This document shows, piece by piece, positions 54,439 to 63,351 of a stretch of DNA of 64,000 nt. The stretch's first letter is position 1. Each line of letters starts with the position of its first letter. Position numbers and translations under genes: made by a program. The notes under the pieces are model-generated. The model was not told where the DNA came from. It did no database searches and worked only from the letters and a program-made list of their open reading frames with translations. The stretch is from Robertmurraya sp. FSL R5-0851 (GTDB lineage: Bacteria > Bacillota > Bacilli > Bacillales > Cytobacillaceae), in NCBI RefSeq assembly GCF_038002965.1, contig NZ_JBBOOE010000002.1, positions 62,001 to 126,000 of the forward strand, in the 5' to 3' direction.

Positions 54439-55794
54439 ATGAGGAATCATAAGAAATCAGAAGAATTGGCAGTGCAGCGTTTTCAGCTGATATCCCCTTT
54501 ATTGGCAGAAGGACTTGATGCTGGAAAATTAAAAGAGTTAAAAGAACAGATTGCGAAAGCCAATGGCCTTTCAGAAAGAACTATTAGGCGATATTTAGCT
54601 CAATTTCGTGAGGATGGATTTGGGGGATTGAAGCCACAAGGAAGAAAAGGTTCTCAAAAGTCAGAAGCTATCCCTCCTCATATATTGGAACAGGCTATTC
54701 TTCTTCGAAAAGAAGTGCCAAGCCGTAGTGTGGCACAGATTATCCAGATTCTTGAATGGGAAGAATTAGCTGAACCAGGACAAATTAAAAGATCCACACT
54801 GCAGGAAAAGCTGACTGAAAAAGGATATAGTTCGCGACATATGCGCCTATATTCTCAAACTGGAGTTGCCGCCCGACGATTTCAGAAACGGCATCGGAAC
54901 CAACTTTGGCAATCAGATATCAAATATGGCCCATATTTACCTATTGGTCCAAATGGAATCAAGAAACAAGTATATCTTGTCGCTTTTATCGACGATGCCA
55001 CAAGGTTAGTGGTTCATGCAGCCTTTTATCCTACTCTAGATTCAAGAATCATTGAAGATGCATTCCGACAAGCAATCCAAAAATATGGTGTTCCGGAAGC
55101 AGTGTATTTTGATAATGGAAAGCAATATAGAACCAAGTGGATGTCACGCACATGTTCCAAAATTGGCACTCGTCTTACTTACACAAGGCCTTATTCTGCC
55201 GAATCAAAAGGAAAAATTGAAAGATTTAATAGAGTTATAGATTCATTTATTAGTGAAGCTGTCATCGAAAAGCCCAATACTCTAGATCGACTGAATGAAC
55301 TTTTTCAGGTGTGGTTGACAGAGTGTTATCAGAATAAGCCTCACTCTGCACTTGGGGAGAAAATTAGTCCGGAAACAGCTTTTCGTTCGGACAGGAAAGC
55401 AATTCGCTTTATCGATCCTGATACTTTAAGCAATGCCTTTCTTCATTGCGAAACAAGAAAAGTTGATAAGTCAGGATGCATCAGTTTCATGGATCACAAA
55501 TATGAGGTGGGTTTAACATTTATTGGACGACAGGTTGATGTTGTCTATGATCCTGCGAATATCGAGGAACTTACCATTGAGTTCGAGGGTTATACTCCTT
55601 GGAAAGCTAGAAAGCTTGTCATTGGGGAAAGAGCTGGAAAACGGCCTGAATTACCTGAGCACCTGAAGGTGCAGAGTGTTGACTCTTCAAGACTATTAAA
55701 GGCAGCTGAACGAAAGAATCAGGAACGTCAAATCGAACAAAAACCTGCCGTAACCTTCCGTGCTGTCTGGAAGGAGGATGATTCTCGTGTTTGA
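54439..55794 (+). CDS. DDE transposase (Mu/IS481-like, TniA type), 451 aa
   Basis: ATG with AGAGGAGAG upstream. Two N-terminal helix-turn-helix units (about residues 20-60, GLSERTIRRYLAQFREDG, and 80-140), the rve core with Asp in WQSDIKYGPY, Asp in YFDNGKQYR and Glu in SKGKIERFNRV, then a C-terminal Mu-C-like beta domain (about 310-400). Length is normal. Its end overlaps the ATPase gene, so both subunits are probably made in balance. Confidence 0.88.
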   Translation: MRNHKKSEELAVQRFQLISPLLAEGLDAGKLKELKEQIAKANGLSERTIRRYLAQFREDGFGGLKPQGRKGSQKSEAIPPHILEQAILLRKEVPSRSVAQIIQILEWEELAEPGQIKRSTLQEKLTEKGYSSRHMRLYSQTGVAARRFQKRHRNQLWQSDIKYGPYLPIGPNGIKKQVYLVAFIDDATRLVVHAAFYPTLDSRIIEDAFRQAIQKYGVPEAVYFDNGKQYRTKWMSRTCSKIGTRLTYTRPYSAESKGKIERFNRVIDSFISEAVIEKPNTLDRLNELFQVWLTECYQNKPHSALGEKISPETAFRSDRKAIRFIDPDTLSNAFLHCETRKVDKSGCISFMDHKYEVGLTFIGRQVDVVYDPANIEELTIEFEGYTPWKARKLVIGERAGKRPELPEHLKVQSVDSSRLLKAAERKNQERQIEQKPAVTFRAVWKEDDSRV

Positions 55795-56587
55795 AACCTT
55801 TTATGAAATGGACAATACACCTTTTACCAGAGATCTACCAACAGACCAACTTTATGATTCTTCCATGATGCAAGAAATCCTTGGAAGGCTAAAATATGCA
55901 GCCGATAGACAGCTTTTTGCGGTCCTAAGTGGAGATAGTGGTACAGGAAAGACTACGACAATCCGTAAGTTTGTGAATAGATTAGATAAAGGAAAATTTC
56001 ATGTCCTTTATCTATCAGATTCAAAATTAACCCCGCGCCATTTTTATAAAGGGCTATTGGAACAACTAGGCTCTGAAGCGAAGTTTTATCGAGGAGATGC
56101 GAAACGGCAGCTTCACCGAGAGATAGAATTGATGAAAGGTATACGAGGACTCCAGCCAGTTGTAGTAGTGGATGAAGCTCACCTTCTGGACCGGGAAATG
56201 CTTGAAGAAGTTCGTTTTCTATTAAACTTCAAAATGGATTCGCAAAGTCCGATGGCGCTTATTCTCGTCGGTCAAAGCGAGCTATGGGATCGACTTCGAC
56301 TGCAATCATATGCAGCCATACGCCAAAGAATCGATATCCAATTCCAGCTAGGCCATCTCGATCGTGCTCAAGTTGAAGAATATGTATCTAGGCATCTTCG
56401 TTATGCCGGAGTTGATCAACCTATCTTTTCTGATGGGGCGCTTGATGAAATTCATCAGTTCTCTGGTGGTGCCGCAAGGCTCATTAATAAACTTTGTACA
56501 CATAGTCTTTTATATGGCTCACAAAATGGTCGAAGAATCATTGATGATCATATGATTAAGCAAGTTATCCAGGGGGAACTTTCATGA
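55787..56587 (+). CDS. AAA+ ATPase, ExeA/TniB-like transposition protein, 266 aa
   Basis: The GTG at 55787 follows AAGGAGGATGATTCTC and gives the usual start FETFYEMDNTPF; it overlaps the transposase stop. Walker A GDSGTGKTTT (about residues 47-56), Walker B VVVVDEAHLL (about 125-134), sensor-type LILVGQSEL, then a C-terminal helical lid. It should bind ATP and select target DNA or activate the transposase, as TniB and MuB do. Confidence 0.85.
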   Translation: MFETFYEMDNTPFTRDLPTDQLYDSSMMQEILGRLKYAADRQLFAVLSGDSGTGKTTTIRKFVNRLDKGKFHVLYLSDSKLTPRHFYKGLLEQLGSEAKFYRGDAKRQLHREIELMKGIRGLQPVVVVDEAHLLDREMLEEVRFLLNFKMDSQSPMALILVGQSELWDRLRLQSYAAIRQRIDIQFQLGHLDRAQVEEYVSRHLRYAGVDQPIFSDGALDEIHQFSGGAARLINKLCTHSLLYGSQNGRRIIDDHMIKQVIQGELS

Positions 56588-56820
56588 AAAGCCGCTGGAA
56601 AGAAATGAACTACAACGCTGAGTTGGATTGTTGGGTTGTGTTTTGGGGAGATAATACAGGTTATAAAATGCGTTGCGGTGAATGGTTTGATCTCCATCTA
56701 GGAAATGGAAAGATTCTATCTTGCCGTTTGGAACTGGGTAGAGACTGGTACATCATTACTGGCAGAAATGAGATTAGGTTCTACCTTAAGAATAATGAAA
56801 CGTATCACGTTGATTTGTAA
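56584..56820 (+). CDS. small conserved-position protein of the transposon, 78 aa
   Basis: Starts in an ATGA overlap with the ATPase gene and ends just before a terminator. The protein is Trp- and Tyr-rich, beta-like (YKMRCGEWFDLHLGNGKIL, then GRDWYIITGRNEIRFYL). No TnsD or TniQ motif is present. It may be an accessory factor; function not recognised. Confidence 0.65.
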   Translation: MKSRWKEMNYNAELDCWVVFWGDNTGYKMRCGEWFDLHLGNGKILSCRLELGRDWYIITGRNEIRFYLKNNETYHVDL

Positions 56821-56826
56821 GATTCT

Positions 56827-56853
56827 AGGGGAAGCATAAAGGTGCTTCCCCTT
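56827..56853 (+). terminator. Terminator of the transposon operon
   Basis: AGGGGAAGC and GCTTCCCCTT pair around ATAAAGGT, followed by a T-rich stretch. Confidence 0.7.
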
Positions 56854-56911
56854 CATTTTGGACAGTGAATCCGTCAGTGTTGGGACAATTAGTAACGTCA
56901 ATTTCGGGACA

Positions 56912-57381
56912 TAATAAAACGCCATTAACACTAAATAACAACTTTAACTACATTGGAATTTTAACTTAAATCAAACTGTTATTATCATTAAAACACTTTG
57001 AAAGAGTTTTACATAAAAATGTGAACCTTTATTCAACAAAATGTCGCCATTCTTGAAGGAGGAAGGCGTTTTTTTGTGTTGTCCATATAACGAGATTTGG
57101 AAATTGTTAGTTAGTAATGATGTCAAAACAGGGGGAGAGCGATAGAAAAGGAGCATTCCTTAAATAGGATTCGTTGACCAAGGGCGCCAAGATAGGCTAA
57201 TGTCCGTAGTGAGTAGAGTAGGGAAATAGGATACTAGTATTGGCGGTAGGATCTATGAATGAATGGAAAATTATGTTCCTTAAAGCCTAAAAGCCCAGTG
57301 TAAACACCTGGACTTTTTTAGACTTTAATTTATATATTAATCATGTACATGGAATTCCATTCCGAAGAAGGGATAAGAATA
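56912..57381. other. Intergenic region without a convincing gene
   Basis: Contains a GCC...GGC hairpin with seven T (about 57044-57076) and a terminator at 57290-57317 (AGCCCAGTGT/ACACCTGGACT, then T6). Open frames here are short and lack ribosome binding sites. Confidence 0.5.
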
Positions 57382-58428
57382 CTAACTATAGTTAAGAGCA
57401 AAATCGTGTATTAATCCCTTATAGACGAAAGGAATGGTTACTGTATTGGTAGGAAGTAGCTCCTTTTTCCAATACTCCTCACCAGTCGCTGGATTAAGAG
57501 CAAACAAGCAGTTACCATCCTTTAGATATGTTACCCCTGCTTCAAAAGTAGTTATAGAATGACCAGGATTGAAACCAATCTTTTTTTGCCACCTTATTTC
57601 ATTTGAAAAACTTATACAGGTTAAAGATTCATCTGATAACAAATAGAATGTTCCGTTATGTATATCTATAATATCGTTATTATTCACCTTTAAGACTGAT
57701 GGTAATTCTTTTAACGACTTTAAACTTATTCCCTTAATAAACTCTCTATAAAAATAATTCAAATCATCCAAAGTGCCACATTCGTAAAATAAATGACTTT
57801 TAGAGATATAAAACTTTCCAATGAGGGTATTCTCCTCGAATTTTTTATTTACCTTACCGGTGTTTATGTCCAAGATATATATATGTTTAATACTTCCAGG
57901 ACTCTCACCAGAATTTATACGTTGAGATACAACAAATATAACCATATCTTTATGTATAGATAAAAAGATAGGTTGTTTACCTTCAGTTGGTAGAGTCCAC
58001 TTTTTATTCCCTGTTTTTTTGTCTATTCCGATTAGATCTCCGCAAAATTCTATAACTACTATTTCATTCCCTGCTACGGCTGGTAGGTTTACATGATCAG
58101 ATAATTTTATATTCCAAATTATCTCTCCGTTCGCTCTGTTTAGATTGTACAAGACTGAGGATCTACTAGTCTCGCTATGATGACTTCTACCAATATTATT
58201 AATACAATAGATATTATCGTCATAATCTGATATGTGATTTATATTATAACCTTGGTTAGGGTATTTGAACTCCCACAATTCTCTACCTGTTGAAGGATCT
58301 AATCCAAATAAATTACCACCTATCTGAGCTAAAACCAAGTTGTTTTTTAGGGACATCTTCGGATACCCAGGTAACTGATTTTTTCTCCATACAACATCAA
58401 ATCCTCCAATAAAACTTACTTCTGACAT
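57382..58428 (-). CDS. PQQ-like beta-propeller repeat protein, 348 aa
   Basis: Contains repeated outer-loop motifs of PQQ_2/propeller proteins: LFGLDPSTGRELWEF, YNLNRANGEIIWNIK, LIGIDKKTGNKKWT, ILDINTGKV and LFALNPATGEEYWKK, that is at least five blades. There is no signal peptide, unlike the exported PQQ enzymes, so it is probably a cytoplasmic scaffold or sensor. Its AT-rich base composition resembles neighbouring genes. The exact role is unknown. Confidence 0.8.
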   Translation of the reverse strand: MSEVSFIGGFDVVWRKNQLPGYPKMSLKNNLVLAQIGGNLFGLDPSTGRELWEFKYPNQGYNINHISDYDDNIYCINNIGRSHHSETSRSSVLYNLNRANGEIIWNIKLSDHVNLPAVAGNEIVVIEFCGDLIGIDKKTGNKKWTLPTEGKQPIFLSIHKDMVIFVVSQRINSGESPGSIKHIYILDINTGKVNKKFEENTLIGKFYISKSHLFYECGTLDDLNYFYREFIKGISLKSLKELPSVLKVNNNDIIDIHNGTFYLLSDESLTCISFSNEIRWQKKIGFNPGHSITTFEAGVTYLKDGNCLFALNPATGEEYWKKELLPTNTVTIPFVYKGLIHDFALNYS

Positions 58429-58584
58429 ACCTATTCCACCAATCTTAAATGTTAGTTGTTATTTTTTTAGTTAAGCAATTCTACTTGATAGCCATATTTA
58501 ATTATAGAAATATAAATACTTCAAGAGAAGGTTGACGCAACTATCGGTGTCTCTATTATTCTTAACATTTGTCTCAACAAGTAC

Positions 58585-59751
58585 TTATATATTGTTTATT
58601 ATATCGGAATTCTTCCATGCGTGAGCTGCATGATTCTTCCGTAGTGTTTTCCTCTTTAAATAGATCATGGTTGTTTTCACATCTGAATGCCCTAGTCCTG
58701 ACTGAATTTGACTTAAATTAACCCCATTTTCTTCCGATTGTATGGCCCAGAAATGTCGAAATGCATGTGGAGTAATAGGCGATGAGCGGTATTTAACGAA
58801 GTCATAGTCCAAAGACTGTATTTTCCGCGTGATGTAGTTTGATAAATATTTATAATCGTAAGCCTTTCCGCTTGCAGTTGTTAATAAAGGGGACTGATCA
58901 CTAGGGTCCAGCTTAAATGATAACCTTCTTCTTAAGCGAAACTGCTCAATAGTTTTCAGTACATTGGAATGAATTAATACCTCTCTCCGCTTATCACCTT
59001 TACCTTTTACCAGTAACCAATAGTCCCCATCAACAAAAGATAAGTCACAAACACGAGCCGTACAAAGCTCCTGTATTCTCAATCCAGTAGTAGCAAGCAC
59101 TGATATAACTCCGTACACGATTGGATGGTTTTTAAATCCCTCTAATATCTTTGTTACTTCGTAAGAGGAAAGGTCTTTGTATGGTCGATCCTCACTCCTA
59201 ACGTTGCTACTCAGCATCTTTTTATGTATCGGCTGCTCAATGTATTTACTTTCAAATAAAAAGTTGAGGAATCCTCGAATAATCATTATCTTTCTACTAA
59301 GCGTTGAAACGGAATAAGGTTTCTTCCCTTTACCTAGTGGAGCACCTTTCAACCATTCCTGATATTTGCGTAGGTGTCTTGCGGTTAATCTTTTAAACAG
59401 CTGGTATTGCTCCAAACCTTGTAAGGTCAATTCAATCAACTCAGCCTGTTCAATCAATTGCTTATAAAAGAGAAGAACATCCCGCAAATATTCCTTCTTA
59501 GTGTTTTCTCCTCGATTCTTCTTATCATTCATATCTCTCTTTTTATGAACGAAGAGGTAAATCATTTCCATATCGTTAAATAAGGAGTAATCTTCATCTC
59601 CTTCCTCATCTATCATATCGATTAATTGATTATGTAATGAATCATTTAACAACTGATTAGTTAAAGAAGCGATACTATCAGACTGATTAACATATTGCCT
59701 AATTTCATTGATTGAATCAATTTTATATTGAATTACTTCGTAATTAACCAT
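58585..59751 (-). CDS. Tyrosine recombinase (XerC/XerD-like), 388 aa
   Basis: The Met at 59751 is chosen; AGGGGGG lies upstream, and a TTG three codons earlier is possible. Core-binding domain about residues 75-185 (LRKYQEWLKGAPLGKGK, then STLSRKIMIIRGFLNFLF). Catalytic Arg in TGLRIQELCTA, HAFRHFWAIQ box and LGHSDVKTTMIYLKR with the Tyr. It could resolve plasmid multimers or be a stand-alone integrase; the AT-rich region upstream is a possible binding site. Confidence 0.85.
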   Translation of the reverse strand: MVNYEVIQYKIDSINEIRQYVNQSDSIASLTNQLLNDSLHNQLIDMIDEEGDEDYSLFNDMEMIYLFVHKKRDMNDKKNRGENTKKEYLRDVLLFYKQLIEQAELIELTLQGLEQYQLFKRLTARHLRKYQEWLKGAPLGKGKKPYSVSTLSRKIMIIRGFLNFLFESKYIEQPIHKKMLSSNVRSEDRPYKDLSSYEVTKILEGFKNHPIVYGVISVLATTGLRIQELCTARVCDLSFVDGDYWLLVKGKGDKRREVLIHSNVLKTIEQFRLRRRLSFKLDPSDQSPLLTTASGKAYDYKYLSNYITRKIQSLDYDFVKYRSSPITPHAFRHFWAIQSEENGVNLSQIQSGLGHSDVKTTMIYLKRKTLRKNHAAHAWKNSDIINNI

Positions 59752-60096
59752 CTTAAACAACCCCCCCTACATTAAATAGTTTTTATCCTATGTAATTCTC
59801 CAATATCTAATTTAACTTAAATTCAAAACCTAAGAATGCAAAAATATTAGATATGTAATAAAAAATAACCATTTACTTAACTATAACCCTACACGAAAAA
59901 GAGGTTATTTGTCTACTATATACAACAATATAAAAATATTAATTTAATTATTAATTTAACTCAATATTAATAATTAACTAGACATTGATAATTGAATTTG
60001 TTATATTGGTTTCAGAAGGGGAATTTAGTCAATTTTGGTAAGTTCTTGATTGCTAGATTCTCTTAAACAAGAAAACTTTAAAAAGGGCTGATTTAC
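59752..60096. other. Very AT-rich gap between divergent genes
   Basis: No gene. AATATTAATTTAATTATTAATTTAACTC and related words near 59930-59990 form overlapping inverted repeats (ATTAAT arms). It holds the divergent promoters and could also be a recombinase or partition site. Confidence 0.4.
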
Positions 60097-60687
60097 ATGA
60101 AAAAAACATTAACTTTTAACCTTGCTCCAATTTCGGTAGAAATTGATGCTCCAGAGGGTATGAGTGAAAAAGAGTTACGTGAATTAGGGGAAAAGGAAAT
60201 GATTAAGCAATTTGCAAAGAAGTACAAGATTAACTCTTGGTCTCTTTCGGAAGGGTCTATTCTTGCAAGTGAAGATATTCACATAGGCAGACCAGTAAAA
60301 TTAAAAAGTAATGGAAAATTGGGTATCATCTACGACCTCAAACCTACAACCAAGTTCCCTATACGAGTATTAACCGAAGGAAATATAGATATGCAGTGTA
60401 CACAAGCGGGTGTAGAGAAGGTTAGTAAGAGAACGAACATTGATAAATTAATAACCGGTAGGCAGGAGTTCGAAAAGAATCTAGGGTGGTTGAGTCCAAG
60501 GAGCGGTTATTTTGTGAATGGAAAAGAAATTATTCCTGTAATCATTGTTCCAAAGGGGAAAAGCGCTAAAGCATACATAGTTGGTCACGAAGCTAATGGA
60601 GGTCACTATACTTTATCCTCTATGCAATTGAATAGGGTTTTTGATACCAAGACAGAAGCAGAAGAATACGTAGCAAAATTGAAGTAA
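60097..60687 (+). CDS. hypothetical protein, 196 aa
   Basis: ATG with AAAAAGGGC upstream. The first 60 residues contain FNLAPISVEIDAPEGMSEKE and an EKEMIKQFAKKY helix; the middle (about 65-115) looks like a small beta barrel (IHIGRPVKLKSNGKLGIIYDL); the C-terminus is mixed alpha/beta. No recognised family. A large inverted repeat lies just after its end. Confidence 0.6.
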   Translation: MKKTLTFNLAPISVEIDAPEGMSEKELRELGEKEMIKQFAKKYKINSWSLSEGSILASEDIHIGRPVKLKSNGKLGIIYDLKPTTKFPIRVLTEGNIDMQCTQAGVEKVSKRTNIDKLITGRQEFEKNLGWLSPRSGYFVNGKEIIPVIIVPKGKSAKAYIVGHEANGGHYTLSSMQLNRVFDTKTEAEEYVAKLK

Positions 60688-60714
60688 TTATCTAGAGTAA
60701 GCACCACAGCAATG

Positions 60715-60788
60715 AGTTACCAACATTAATGTAATTCGTTACTATAGACATTAATGTTGGTAACTGAACACTAAAGATAGTTACCAAC
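60715..60788. repeat. 18-base perfect inverted repeat plus a third half-site
   Basis: AGTTACCAACATTAATGT (60715-60732) and ACATTAATGTTGGTAACT (60748-60765), separated by 15 bases, then AGTTACCAAC again at 60779-60788. No T-run follows. It lies in the promoter region of the next gene, so an operator or recombinase site is more likely than a terminator. Confidence 0.6.
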
Positions 60789-60886
60789 TTTATTATTGTG
60801 TTGTTTTACTATATATCAGTGTGAGACCTTTTATCATCATGGCACTTAACATAATGGTCTTTTTAGAGGCACAGAAAGGACTTATT

Positions 60887-61177
60887 ATGAGAGGGAATTT
60901 TAGAACTTCAGAAAAGATCGTAAGAGACGGTAGCATTCAGTTAAAAGTTTTGACGTATTTTCTTACGGAACTCGATTGCGGAATAAGAATAGAGGTAAGG
61001 ACGCTAACAACAAAATTTAGCACATCCGTAGAGGTTGAGTTATTACATGGTGATGACCAGCTGATACTAAAAAAATCATATTTAAAAGAAATTCTATCTA
61101 ATCCGAAACGGCCTAAGATTGCTGATAAGATAGAGGAATATATACAGTACGCTTATAATGAAAAGTTAATTCGATAG
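60887..61177 (+). CDS. small hypothetical protein, 96 aa
   Basis: The ATG at 60887 has AGAAAGGA 9 bases upstream and is preferred to the GTG at 60821. A mixed alpha/beta protein with no membrane segment or motif that I recognise (IRIEVRTLTTKFSTSVEVEL in the middle, basic C-terminal helix). It may be regulated by the repeat at 60715-60788. Confidence 0.55.
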   Translation: MRGNFRTSEKIVRDGSIQLKVLTYFLTELDCGIRIEVRTLTTKFSTSVEVELLHGDDQLILKKSYLKEILSNPKRPKIADKIEEYIQYAYNEKLIR

Positions 61178-61197
61178 TTTACTATATATTATAGAAG

Positions 61198-61227
61198 AAA
61201 AAGGGTAAAAAATTTTTACCCTTTTTT
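61198..61227. terminator. Terminator
   Basis: AAAGGGTAAAAA and TTTTTACCCTTTTTT pair almost without a loop; A- and T-runs make it symmetrical. Confidence 0.75.
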
Positions 61228-61309
61228 AAATCCATACAAAATCTTTTGATATAATTTAAGGTAAATTGTTTAGTTAATTATTTATTGTATGGAAAGTAAG
61301 GTGTTATAT

Positions 61310-62263
61310 ATGGACCTAGAAAGAGAGATTGTAACGACTGAAGAAGCTGCAAAAATGCTTGATGTGAAAAAAACGACCATTCTTAAATATGTAAAAGATG
61401 GGGAACTAACTCCAGTATATAAAAATCACTATATTGATAAGACCAAACTCTTTTATAAGGATGATATCGAGAAATTACAGAAGGCACTAGCAAAACCGGG
61501 ACTGACCACAAGCGAAGCAGGTAAAATGCTAGGGGTTCATAGTGGAACCATTCTGCAATATATTCAACAAGGTCAACTAAAAGCAGAGCGAAAAGAATAT
61601 AGAGGGAAAATCTTTAATTTCATTTCTTTCGAGGAGTTAGAGCGGTTTAAATCCGTATATGAAGAAATGAAAAAGAGTGAAGGTAAAGAATTCTATGATA
61701 AGAAAACAAAATTTGCTTGGTTCCAAGAGTTTCAAGATCAGAATGGTACTACAAAAAACTTCTTATTATTAGATGAGCATGGCCAGCCTTATTTAGCAAC
61801 AGAAAACGGTCAACAAATTGCCTATAAAGACATAAAAAAGAGTGGTTACGAACCGTTCAGAATCATTCCGAACCCTGGTTACATTAACAAAAAAGGGTTT
61901 GCCAAGTTTGAATTTACCGTAACAGAAACATTTTGCACTATTATGAATTACTTTTACCAGTACCTCGGTACAAAGAACCTAAAGGTATTCCTAGTTGATA
62001 ATCAAAAAGTAACTATTGAAGTTAAGCCAATCCTTATTAAAGAAGAATTAACTGCAGAAGAGTTTCAATTGTTAGAGGAATCAGTTGTAGAGGGTAGTGT
62101 TACTAAACGTTTGGACGGATTCTATATCGATAGTGATTTAGAGATCATTCAAATTGCAGCTCCTTCCCACTTAAAAGAAAAAGTTAGGGAAGATGCGGAA
62201 CGTGAAGGGGTAACGATGGAAGAGTTTGTCTTAAAGATCCTAAAAGAAAAGTACGATAAATGA
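61310..62263 (+). CDS. DNA-binding protein with two excisionase/MerR-like HTH domains, 317 aa
   Basis: The ATG at 61310 has AAGGTG 8 bases upstream and is preferred to 61289. Two tandem winged-HTH units of the excisionase type: VTTEEAAKMLDVKKTTILKYV (about residues 7-60) and LTTSEAGKMLGVHSGTILQYI (about 67-120). A middle domain of about 150 residues is unknown, and the C-terminus (LKEKVREDAEREGVTMEEFVLK) resembles a ribbon-helix-helix. Probably a plasmid regulator or partition-type binding protein; it is coupled to the next gene. Confidence 0.7.
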   Translation: MDLEREIVTTEEAAKMLDVKKTTILKYVKDGELTPVYKNHYIDKTKLFYKDDIEKLQKALAKPGLTTSEAGKMLGVHSGTILQYIQQGQLKAERKEYRGKIFNFISFEELERFKSVYEEMKKSEGKEFYDKKTKFAWFQEFQDQNGTTKNFLLLDEHGQPYLATENGQQIAYKDIKKSGYEPFRIIPNPGYINKKGFAKFEFTVTETFCTIMNYFYQYLGTKNLKVFLVDNQKVTIEVKPILIKEELTAEEFQLLEESVVEGSVTKRLDGFYIDSDLEIIQIAAPSHLKEKVREDAEREGVTMEEFVLKILKEKYDK

Positions 62264-62272
62264 GGGATGGCT

Positions 62273-62563
62273 ATGAACCAACTAGATTTATTCGAGATTG
62301 AAGAAAAGGAAGAGTCCTCCCTAGTGGAAGAAGTAATTTTTCAAGATGGAGACAGGGTTAAAGTGAAAAAATTGACAGACGATGAAGCCAAAGAACTTGA
62401 ACCCGAGGACTATTACTATATAAAGGATTACGAAAATAAAAAGGGTGTCATAAGTACATCATCAAAAAACCCGAAGAATGGAACCATTTCTTACAAAGTG
62501 GACTTTGACAGAGATAAATTCGGATTTTTTTATGGAAAGGACCTTATAAGTCTAGATATCTAG
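62273..62563 (+). CDS. small acidic protein with clamp-binding-like motif, 96 aa
   Basis: The Met at 62273 has GAGGG 8 bases upstream; a Met two codons earlier overlaps that site. The N-terminus reads MNQLDLFEIEEKEE: QLDLF is a close match to the bacterial sliding-clamp binding consensus (QL[SD]LF). The rest is a charged beta-rich domain (DGDRVKVKKL, YYYIKDYENKKGVIS). It could bind DnaN; this is inference from a five-residue motif. Confidence 0.6.
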   Translation: MNQLDLFEIEEKEESSLVEEVIFQDGDRVKVKKLTDDEAKELEPEDYYYIKDYENKKGVISTSSKNPKNGTISYKVDFDRDKFGFFYGKDLISLDI

Positions 62564-62586
62564 ATGGGAAATCGTAGGTGATTTAA

Positions 62587-62757
62587 CTGGAAACGATACT
62601 ATTTTTTATTAGAGTAATGTTGATCATCGGTGGAGCTTTTGCTCTTATCACTTTTACAAGGGATGCTGCCTTATATCGGGAACGCAAGGAAATTACAGCT
62701 CTTTTTGGATTACTTGCTATTGGTATCTCCTTTTACATTAGCCATTTAGGATTTTAG
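62587..62757 (+). CDS. small membrane protein, about 46-56 aa
   Basis: Frame open from CTG at 62587 (AGGTG upstream) or ATG at 62617, to TAG at 62757. Two hydrophobic segments separated by a charged loop (TRDAALYRERKE). No known family. Confidence 0.45.
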   Translation: METILFFIRVMLIIGGAFALITFTRDAALYRERKEITALFGLLAIGISFYISHLGF

Positions 62758-62816
62758 GAGTGAATTAGTTTCACTCCTAATCGAGTTGTATTTCGGATAG
62801 TAGGGGCTTTTATTTA

Positions 62817-62924
62817 ATGATGAAAAAACTGTTTAAGAGTGAATACTCTTTAGGGGGTGTTTTAGGAATTTTGATAGGTGTCGCTATATTTATCTTTAGA
62901 GATTTAATAAAGTTGTTTAATTAA
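62817..62924 (+). CDS. small membrane peptide, 35 aa
   Basis: ATG with TAGGGGC upstream. One membrane helix (LGGVLGILIGVAIFIF) and a short basic N-terminus. Part of a run of four tiny membrane-protein genes. Unknown function. Confidence 0.45.
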   Translation: MMKKLFKSEYSLGGVLGILIGVAIFIFRDLIKLFN

Positions 62925-62946
62925 GATGTAAAAAATGGAGGCCCAT

Positions 62947-63015
62947 ATGTCATCTTATCTTAGTTGGTGTATTTTGATCATTGCTATTTCTTTATTAAAG
63001 AGAAAAAAGAAATGA
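62947..63015 (+). CDS. tiny membrane peptide, 22 aa
   Basis: ATG with a strong ATGGAGG site. A hydrophobic segment (LSWCILIIAISLL) followed by a basic tail. Weak beyond its expression signals. Confidence 0.35.
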   Translation: MSSYLSWCILIIAISLLKRKKK

Positions 63016-63142
63016 AAAAATAGTAATAAAGTGATGATACCAAAAATAATTATGTTACCTCTATATATAACATAGTAATTTAACTATTAAATATAGATTA
63101 AAATTCCCGTACATATATGGTAGACTATGTAATAACATTACC

Positions 63143-63230
63143 TACCTCACAAAGGTAGGTCACATACCTGAATGGGAGCAACCCAATTTTAGTCATTAAT
63201 AATGGCTGATTTTGAGTTGTTCCCATTTTT
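63143..63230 (+). ncRNA. Two hairpins, the second terminator-like (attenuator candidate)
   Basis: CCTACCT/AGGTAGG (about 63141-63159) is followed by AATGGGAGCAAC (63171) pairing with GTTGTTCCCATT (63216-63227), which encloses AGTCATTAATAATGGCT and runs into TTTTT. A transcript entering here would meet a terminator before the genes at 63259. Confidence 0.45.
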
Positions 63231-63258
63231 ATTTTTACAATAAAAAGGAGAGAGTTAA

Positions 63259-63351
63259 TTGCAAACAAAAACCATTAGAACTAACCCCTTAGTAGCCATA
63301 TATTTTATGGTGGTTGCTACATATTTTTGGCTTCAAATGTTTCCCCTATGA
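63259..63351 (+). CDS. tiny membrane protein, 30 aa
   Basis: TTG with AAAGGAGAGAG upstream. One hydrophobic helix (LVAIYFMVVATYFWL). Its TGA overlaps the next ATG (ATGA at 63348), a sign of translational coupling. Confidence 0.45.
   Translation: MQTKTIRTNPLVAIYFMVVATYFWLQMFPL

Larger units (their letters stand above)
53690..56911 (+). mobile_element. Transposon with DUF6431, DDE transposase and AAA ATPase
   Basis: Four co-directional genes (DUF6431, DDE transposase, ExeA/TniB-like ATPase, small protein). Both ends carry tandem degenerate repeats: GAAAGTTGACG and TGTCC words at 53698-53741, and their complements (GGACA and GTCA words) at 56860-56911, as expected for multiple transposase-binding sites. 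The ATPase-plus-DDE architecture is that of Mu/Tn7/Tn552-like elements. Exact termini and target repeat were not fixed. Confidence 0.65.

Noticed and set aside
53690..56911. CRISPR-associated or Tn7-type targeting transposon
   Set aside because: No TnsD/TniQ, Cas gene or repeat array is present; only transposase, ATPase and small accessory genes.
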